DNA of 6,423 nt from Nannocystaceae bacterium (GTDB lineage Bacteria > Myxococcota_A > Polyangia > Nannocystales > Nannocystaceae), in assembly GCA_016763875.1 (NCBI GenBank), contig JAESSZ010000141.1, positions 1 through 6,423 of the forward strand, in the 5' to 3' direction. Position 1 is the stretch's first letter. Each line of letters opens with the position of its first letter. The position numbers were made by a program, and so were the translations under genes. Under the pieces are notes generated by a model. It made no database searches and was not told where the DNA came from. It saw only the letters and a list, made by a program, of their open reading frames with translations. Positions 1 to 6,423 of this stretch are shown here, one piece after another.

Positions 1-518
1 CCCAGCTGCAGGTCCAAGGCGGTGGCGATCTCAGGCCCGGTCAGGCCCTCGATCTCCGACAGCACCAGAACGCTGAGCTGCTCGCGCGGCAAAGTGTCGA
101 GAATCTCAGTCGCGAGTTCTGCCGCTCGCAGCTGCGAGGCGTAGCTTTCGGGATCTGCAACGGCATCATCCGCGTGCAGCATGTCGGGAGAAAGTGTCGG
201 TCGCCCAGCCTTGCGGCGGTGCTGAAGCGCGACGCGAAAGCTGATCCCGAACAGCCATGCACGCAACGTGCCTCGGGTGTCGTCGAAGTCCGCGGCTCGA
301 CGAAACAACACCACAAAAACGTCTTGGATCGCGTCCTGGAGTGTGGCGTCGGGCACTCGGCACGACACCAAGCAGGCACGCACGTAGGCGCGCTGCTCAC
401 GGTACAAGACGGCAAGGTCGAGCATGGTCCGGGCGCTGTCGGTCTGAGAGGCGGACTCAGTTTCGGGGGAACGAGTGGGCGTGAGATGCGCAGGGCCGCG
501 CATGGCGTTGTCCGTCAT
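1..518 (-). CDS. ECF-type RNA polymerase sigma factor, C terminus cut by window edge
   Basis: The 172 residues visible belong to a sigma-70-family protein of the extracytoplasmic function class, which directs RNA polymerase to specific promoters. Region 2 (about 33-103) contains the hallmark LQDAIQDVFVVLFRRAADFD and GTLRAWLFGISFRVALQHRRK, covering core binding and -10 recognition. A variable linker follows (about 104-131). Region 4 starts near 132 with ILDTLPREQLSVLVLSEIEG and LTGPEIATALDL, the first part of the helix-turn-helix that reads the -35 element. The frame is open at position 1, so the end of region 4 is missing. The start is the ATG at 518, because an in-frame TAG lies two codons upstream. 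An AGGGGG lies very close (2 nt) to this ATG, so the ATG at 503 (Met6) is an alternative. A lipoprotein gene lies 56 bp upstream on the same strand. No anti-sigma factor is visible; one could lie beyond the edge. Confidence 0.92.
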   Translation of the reverse strand, partial: MTDNAMRGPAHLTPTRSPETESASQTDSARTMLDLAVLYREQRAYVRACLVSCRVPDATLQDAIQDVFVVLFRRAADFDDTRGTLRAWLFGISFRVALQHRRKAGRPTLSPDMLHADDAVADPESYASQLRAAELATEILDTLPREQLSVLVLSEIEGLTGPEIATALDLQL

Positions 519-574
519 TACCCCCTATTGCGGCGGGTGGCGTCAATCCATCCCGACCCGACGGAAAAACATGC

Positions 575-2179
575 TCACTTCGGTGGGTACCAGCGCAGAG
601 GCCCCACGGGGAGTTTTCGGACCGCACCGTTGCTGCGCTTGGCGACCAAGACATGCCCGGATGTAGCCACCGCCATCGCTTCTGCTTTGGTACGGCCCAG
701 GACCTCGCTCGTGGCGAGATCGAAGACCGTTGTCCTGCGACCGGTGAGGACCGCGGCAACCGTTCCTTGGGTGACGTAGATGAAGCCGTCGCCTAACGCC
801 TTGATTTGCCGACGTCGCTCCGTCGACAGATCGTAGATAAACGCCTTGCGTCCAGGCAAGTAGAGCAACCGATCGCCGTCAACCATCGCAGGGGAGCCGC
901 GCCCGAGGACCGCGGTGCTCGTGGTCGCAGTCCGCGTGTTTATTGTCTTCATCGTCGCGCCGTCGTACGCCTGCACCAGGCCCAAGGGCTGCTCAATGCG
1001 GTCATAGCCGTGGAGCTCGACGTGCAAGCCCACGTCCACGACGTTGGTCCCGAGCACGTGCAGCAGTGGCGACATCCGCTTGCCCGCGCTTGTCTCGGCG
1101 GCTTCGGTCTTACACGTTGCCCACACTTCGTTCTTTAGCGGCTCGACATGGATGATCTCGGCCTGACACTTCGCACTGAGGACCTCGGTTGCGCCCGAGA
1201 CAATCGCCCCGTCACCACGCCGAGCCAGGGGCCCCCTCGCAAGCATTGCAAGCGCGCCCGGAACATCGCGGGGCGACGCACCGGCTTGCAGCGCTATTGT
1301 TCGCACGACCGGTCTGTCGCCCGTGGCACCGGACCGCGAGTAGCTTCCCACTGGCCCACGACATTGTCGGCCCGCGAGGCTCGTCTTGGGTACGGGCGGC
1401 GTCACGGCGCCATCGCCGTCCGTGTCCTGCAGCAACATACGTACGACAACGTTTTGCTGCGCGGCATCGAGGTCGAAGCGCCACAGGATGCCGTCGCCTG
1501 GATCGAGAACGAGTTCGGTTCCCGCCCGTAGGTCGCGAACAACGACATACGTACGGTCACCAGTCTCTCGCGCAAACGCTACTTTATCGGCGGAAAATAC
1601 GGCAGCGCGATGGTGGCCGAAGGGCGAGGCATCGTCGTCGGTCTGCGCGCCCGACAGCACCCACTCATCGCTCGCCCAGGTATCGAGCAAGACCAGGCCA
1701 TCTCCGTCGCGAACAACCGCCACAAATCGGCCACTCGGATCGCTGCCCACGAATGCCTTCAGCGGAACGCCCTCGCCTGCACCCACGGCGAGGTACGGCA
1801 CCATGGCGTCCCCGTAGAGGTCTCCGTGCCGTCCCAGGTGCACCTGGATGCCGGGCGTGTCGTCCGTGTCTTCCCGAGCTTGGCAAAACGCCACCCAGTG
1901 CCCGTTTGCTGCGCTCGCAATGTAGGCGGTCGCCGACTCGGTCCCGATCGCCTCGTTGCTCGGTGGGGCGGGGGGATCCACGTCCGCAGCCGGTCGGGGC
2001 GTCGGTCCACTCGGTGGGGTCGCAGCACTCGGAGGGGTCTGTGGCGCGCTTGCCACGGGCTCGGTCGCCTGGGCCGTCGCGCGGTCCGGAACCGGCGGCC
2101 GCTCGGCGCCAGTGCATCCGCAGACCCACAGCGTCAGCCCACAAGCCCAGCTCCCGCTAGTTTTCATAGACATACGCAT
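575..2179 (-). CDS. Predicted lipoprotein with possible beta-propeller-like domain, function unknown
   Basis: I do not recognise a named gene. From the ATG at 2179 the protein is 534 residues. The N terminus (MRMSMKTSGSWACGLTLWVCGC) looks like a lipoprotein signal: basic residues, a short hydrophobic stretch, and a lipobox-like VCGC with Cys22 as the lipidation site. The -2 Cys is unusual. A Pro/Ala/Thr-rich linker (about 23-80) follows, as in proteins tethered to a membrane. The rest alternates short beta-rich segments such as GRFVAVVRDGDGLVLLD, TYVVVRDLRAGTELVLD and KAFIYDLSTERRRQI, which suggests a WD40/TolB-like propeller. DTDGDG at about 252-257 resembles a calcium-binding loop and is followed by TPP and CRGPVGSYS. 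Other possible starts are a GTG at 2206, 24 bp after the preceding stop, and ATGs at 2173 and 2167; none has a good ribosome binding site. The TGA stop lies 56 bp before the sigma factor gene. Likely envelope-facing; the molecular role is unknown. Confidence 0.78.
   Translation of the reverse strand: MRMSMKTSGSWACGLTLWVCGCTGAERPPVPDRATAQATEPVASAPQTPPSAATPPSGPTPRPAADVDPPAPPSNEAIGTESATAYIASAANGHWVAFCQAREDTDDTPGIQVHLGRHGDLYGDAMVPYLAVGAGEGVPLKAFVGSDPSGRFVAVVRDGDGLVLLDTWASDEWVLSGAQTDDDASPFGHHRAAVFSADKVAFARETGDRTYVVVRDLRAGTELVLDPGDGILWRFDLDAAQQNVVVRMLLQDTDGDGAVTPPVPKTSLAGRQCRGPVGSYSRSGATGDRPVVRTIALQAGASPRDVPGALAMLARGPLARRGDGAIVSGATEVLSAKCQAEIIHVEPLKNEVWATCKTEAAETSAGKRMSPLLHVLGTNVVDVGLHVELHGYDRIEQPLGLVQAYDGATMKTINTRTATTSTAVLGRGSPAMVDGDRLLYLPGRKAFIYDLSTERRRQIKALGDGFIYVTQGTVAAVLTGRRTTVFDLATSEVLGRTKAEAMAVATSGHVLVAKRSNGAVRKLPVGPLRWYPPK
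2008..2039 (-). repeat. Short 18-bp-spaced repeat in the lipoprotein linker
   Basis: The 14-mers cactcggtggggtc (2008-2021) and cactcggaggggtc (2026-2039) differ at one base and are spaced 18 bp apart. They encode two TPPS-type units of the Pro/Thr-rich linker behind the lipidation cysteine. This is an ordinary sign of local slippage in a disordered linker. Confidence 0.6.
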
Positions 2180-2230
2180 GCCCGCAACAGAGACGACGAT
2201 CGGCACGCCGATATGTTCTACCTGCGCCGA

Positions 2231-3340
2231 TCAGGTCCTGCGTAGAATGACGCTGCCGACCGAGTAGCCCGCACCAAACGAACACAGCACGCCGATCGCA
2301 CCCTCTTGGAGGTCGCGCCGATGCTTGTGAAACGCGATGACAGAACCCGCGCTGCTCGTATTGGCGTACTCGTCCAACACGACAGGAACCTCCTCGGTGC
2401 TGGGCTCTCGCCCCAGTACCCGCTTGGAGATGTACGCGTTCATGGTGAGGTTGGCCTGGTGCAACCACAGCCGACTTACGTCTTGGACCGCGATCTCTTT
2501 GGCGGCCAGGTGCTCGGTGATTTGGGCGGCCACTAGCGGGCAGACCTCCTTGAACACCTTTCGACCTTCTTGGTGAAACAGTTTGTTGCGGTCGGATGGG
2601 GTCGAGCCATCGTGCCGATCCAAGAAGCCGGCATCGTTGCGGACGTTGCTTGAGAACACGGTGCGCAACTTGGAGTCGAGGATCTCCCAGGCCACTTTGC
2701 CTCGGGCGTCGTCTTCGGATTCAAGGATGACCGCCGTGCACACGTCACCAAAGATGAAGTGGCAGTCGCGGTCGCGAAAGTCCAAGTGTCCGCTGCAGAT
2801 CTCCGGGTTGACCATCAGCACACGCCGCGCGTTGCCGGCGGCGATCGAGGCCACCGCGTTCTGGATACCGAATGTGGCCGACGAACACGCGACGTTCATG
2901 TCGTACGCAAAGCCGTTGATGCCAAGGGCGTGCTGTACTTCGATCGCAATAGCCGGGTAGGCGCGCTGATAGTTCGAGCACGCCATGATGACGCAGTCGA
3001 TGTCGGATGCGTCGAGTTTCGCGTCCTCCAGAGCGTCCCGGGCGGCCGCGACCGCCATCTCGCATTGCAGCGACGGCTCACCTTGCGCGCGTTGCGGTAG
3101 CGATGGCGCCATGCGTTCCGGGTCCAAGATCCCGGACTTGTTCATCACGAAGCGGCTGCGGATGCCGGACGCTTTGACGATGAACTCCGGACTCGATCCA
3201 GCCAGAGGCTCTTCGTCGGTTCCCTCGCGGCGCTCGTTCTCCTTGGCCACGTACGCGTTGAACGCAGTGACGAGCTCCTCGTTCGAGATCGAATGGGGCG
3301 GTGTGAACAGCCCGGTCCCAGTGATGAACACGCGGGTCAT
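2231..3340 (-). CDS. 3-oxoacyl-ACP synthase III-type condensing enzyme (FabH-like)
   Basis: This is a 369-residue thiolase-fold enzyme expected to join an acyl-CoA (or acyl-ACP) to malonyl-ACP, releasing CO2, in the cytoplasm. The family triad is complete: Cys152 in NVACSSATFG, His294 in LWLHQANLTMN, and Asn327 in EYANTSSAGS. The C-terminal Gly-rich motif CSFGAGYSVGS (353-363) is also intact. The protein is about 50 residues longer than classical FabH (about 317). Extra sequence in the first 95 residues resembles the longer KAS III relatives, such as the Pseudomonas PA3286 type, which uses medium-chain acyl-CoA; that subgroup is recalled, not searched. No fatty-acid synthesis genes flank it, so it may be an auxiliary starter enzyme rather than the main FabH. 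The ATG at 3340 begins MTRVFITGTGLFTPP, a normal family N terminus, though no clear ribosome binding site precedes it. A lipoprotein gene follows closely. The enzyme class is secure; the substrate is not. Confidence 0.94.
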   Translation of the reverse strand: MTRVFITGTGLFTPPHSISNEELVTAFNAYVAKENERREGTDEEPLAGSSPEFIVKASGIRSRFVMNKSGILDPERMAPSLPQRAQGEPSLQCEMAVAAARDALEDAKLDASDIDCVIMACSNYQRAYPAIAIEVQHALGINGFAYDMNVACSSATFGIQNAVASIAAGNARRVLMVNPEICSGHLDFRDRDCHFIFGDVCTAVILESEDDARGKVAWEILDSKLRTVFSSNVRNDAGFLDRHDGSTPSDRNKLFHQEGRKVFKEVCPLVAAQITEHLAAKEIAVQDVSRLWLHQANLTMNAYISKRVLGREPSTEEVPVVLDEYANTSSAGSVIAFHKHRRDLQEGAIGVLCSFGAGYSVGSVILRRT

Positions 3341-3470
3341 GGAGCGGGACGCTAGCAGGCTGACGGTCGCCCTGGGGAAGGAGTCGCGCACCCAGATCGT
3401 CGCAAAACGTAAACACGCGTGATTCTGCGCGGCTTGGATTGTGCGGAAACCCGCAGGCTCGCCGATTCGG

Positions 3471-3486
3471 GGGGCCGGCGGGCCCC
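3471..3486. repeat. GC-rich inverted repeat in the gyrA-KAS III gap
   Basis: GGGGCC and GGCCCC form a perfect 6-bp stem around a 4-nt loop (GGCG). Five bases further on, at 3491-3503, a second small palindrome GTTTG-CCG-CAAAC occurs. These could be mRNA hairpins or a dyad protein-binding site, but such short GC palindromes also arise by chance in GC-rich DNA. Confidence 0.35.
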
Positions 3487-3580
3487 AGACGTTTGCCGCA
3501 AACCGAGAAAACACACTCTTGCGAGCACGCTGTCGGGCCGGTCGCGCGGAGCACGGCCGCGCACCGACACCCTTCGTCAC

Positions 3581-3601
3581 CCCCCGCGGGCCCAGCGGGG
3601 G
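3581..3601 (-). terminator. Possible gyrA transcription terminator hairpin (no T-tract)
   Basis: Read on the minus strand, a perfect 7-bp stem (CCCCCGC paired with GCGGGGG) encloses a 7-nt loop (TGGGCCC), starting about 24 nt past the gyrA TAG. The position and stability suit a terminator, but the following bases (GTGACGAAGGG) contain no T-run. It would therefore be a non-canonical or Rho-assisted terminator, or simply an mRNA 3'-end stabilising hairpin. Confidence 0.4.
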
Positions 3602-3624
3602 CCGCGAGGAAAGGGGACTTACCG

Positions 3625-6390
<2,766 letters not shown>

Positions 6391-6423
6391 CGAGGTTCTT
6401 TGGCTGGCGCGGGGGGGCCGCGC

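Larger units (their letters stand above)
3341..3624. other. Intergenic region between gyrA and the KAS III-type gene
   Basis: This 284-bp non-coding stretch carries no convincing gene. The condensing-enzyme frame stays open up to a GTG at 3580, but the extra 80 residues are Arg/Ala-rich and do not resemble the family. The region holds several short GC-rich inverted repeats: 3442-3455 (5-bp stem), 3471-3486 (6-bp stem), 3491-3503 (5-bp stem) and 3581-3601 (7-bp stem). The gap is long enough for a promoter serving the downstream genes, but I could not recognise convincing -35 and -10 boxes. Confidence 0.6.

Noticed and set aside
519..574. Separate promoter or terminator between the lipoprotein and sigma factor genes
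   Set aside because: No hairpin with a T-run and no convincing -35/-10 or ECF-type promoter could be seen in these 56 bp.
174..779. Plus-strand open frame (201 codons) across the sigma factor and the lipoprotein 3' end
   Set aside because: It overlaps two better supported minus-strand genes and its product has no family features.
1189..2160. Long open frame on the plus strand (323 codons) across the lipoprotein gene
   Set aside because: The product is Arg/Pro/His-rich with no recognisable motif. It is the antisense shadow of a GC-rich gene whose minus-strand product has a signal peptide and ordered repeats.
3442..3455. Small hairpin TGCGG-AAAC-CCGCA as a terminator
   Set aside because: The stem is only 5 bp with no T-run on either strand, so it is too weak to call as a terminator.
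3341..3580. N-terminal extension of the condensing enzyme to a GTG at 3580
   Set aside because: The extra 80 residues are Arg/Ala-rich and unlike the family. The ATG at 3340 gives a standard KAS III N terminus.

Overview
The window holds four genes, all read on the minus strand, so transcription runs from high to low coordinates. In that order they are: a complete DNA gyrase subunit A (6390 to 3625), a complete ketoacyl-ACP synthase III-type condensing enzyme (3340 to 2231), a predicted lipoprotein with an Asp/Gly-rich, possibly beta-propeller body (about 2179 or 2206 to 575), and the N-terminal 172 residues of an ECF-type RNA polymerase sigma factor that runs off the left edge (518 to <1). 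The sigma factor is identified by translating the minus strand by hand through the window boundary.

The DNA is GC-rich (roughly 60% or more by eye). It has strong third-position GC bias, which leaves many long but meaningless open frames on the plus strand. GyrA length and layout, the Pro/Ala-rich lipoprotein with a DTDGDG motif, and the stand-alone ECF sigma factor together suggest a deltaproteobacterial or Myxococcota-like bacterium. This placement is an inference from general appearance; no 16S or other marker is present.

Layout: gyrA is a housekeeping gene followed by a 284-bp gap. The gap contains several GC-rich inverted repeats, one of which could end gyrA transcription, so the downstream genes probably form a separate unit. 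The condensing enzyme and the lipoprotein are only 24 to 51 bp apart depending on the lipoprotein start, and the lipoprotein and sigma factor are 56 bp apart. These three could be co-transcribed. No functional link between them can be shown from sequence. A lipid-making enzyme, an envelope lipoprotein and an ECF sigma factor would fit an envelope-related theme, but this is speculative.

The window looks mostly ordinary. I see no mobile element, CRISPR array, tRNA or rRNA. The most distinctive features are a long acidic GyrA tail built from a recent 72-bp tandem duplication plus a Glu-Ala microsatellite-like run, and a Gly-rich insertion where the GyrA cleavage core joins its C-terminal domain.
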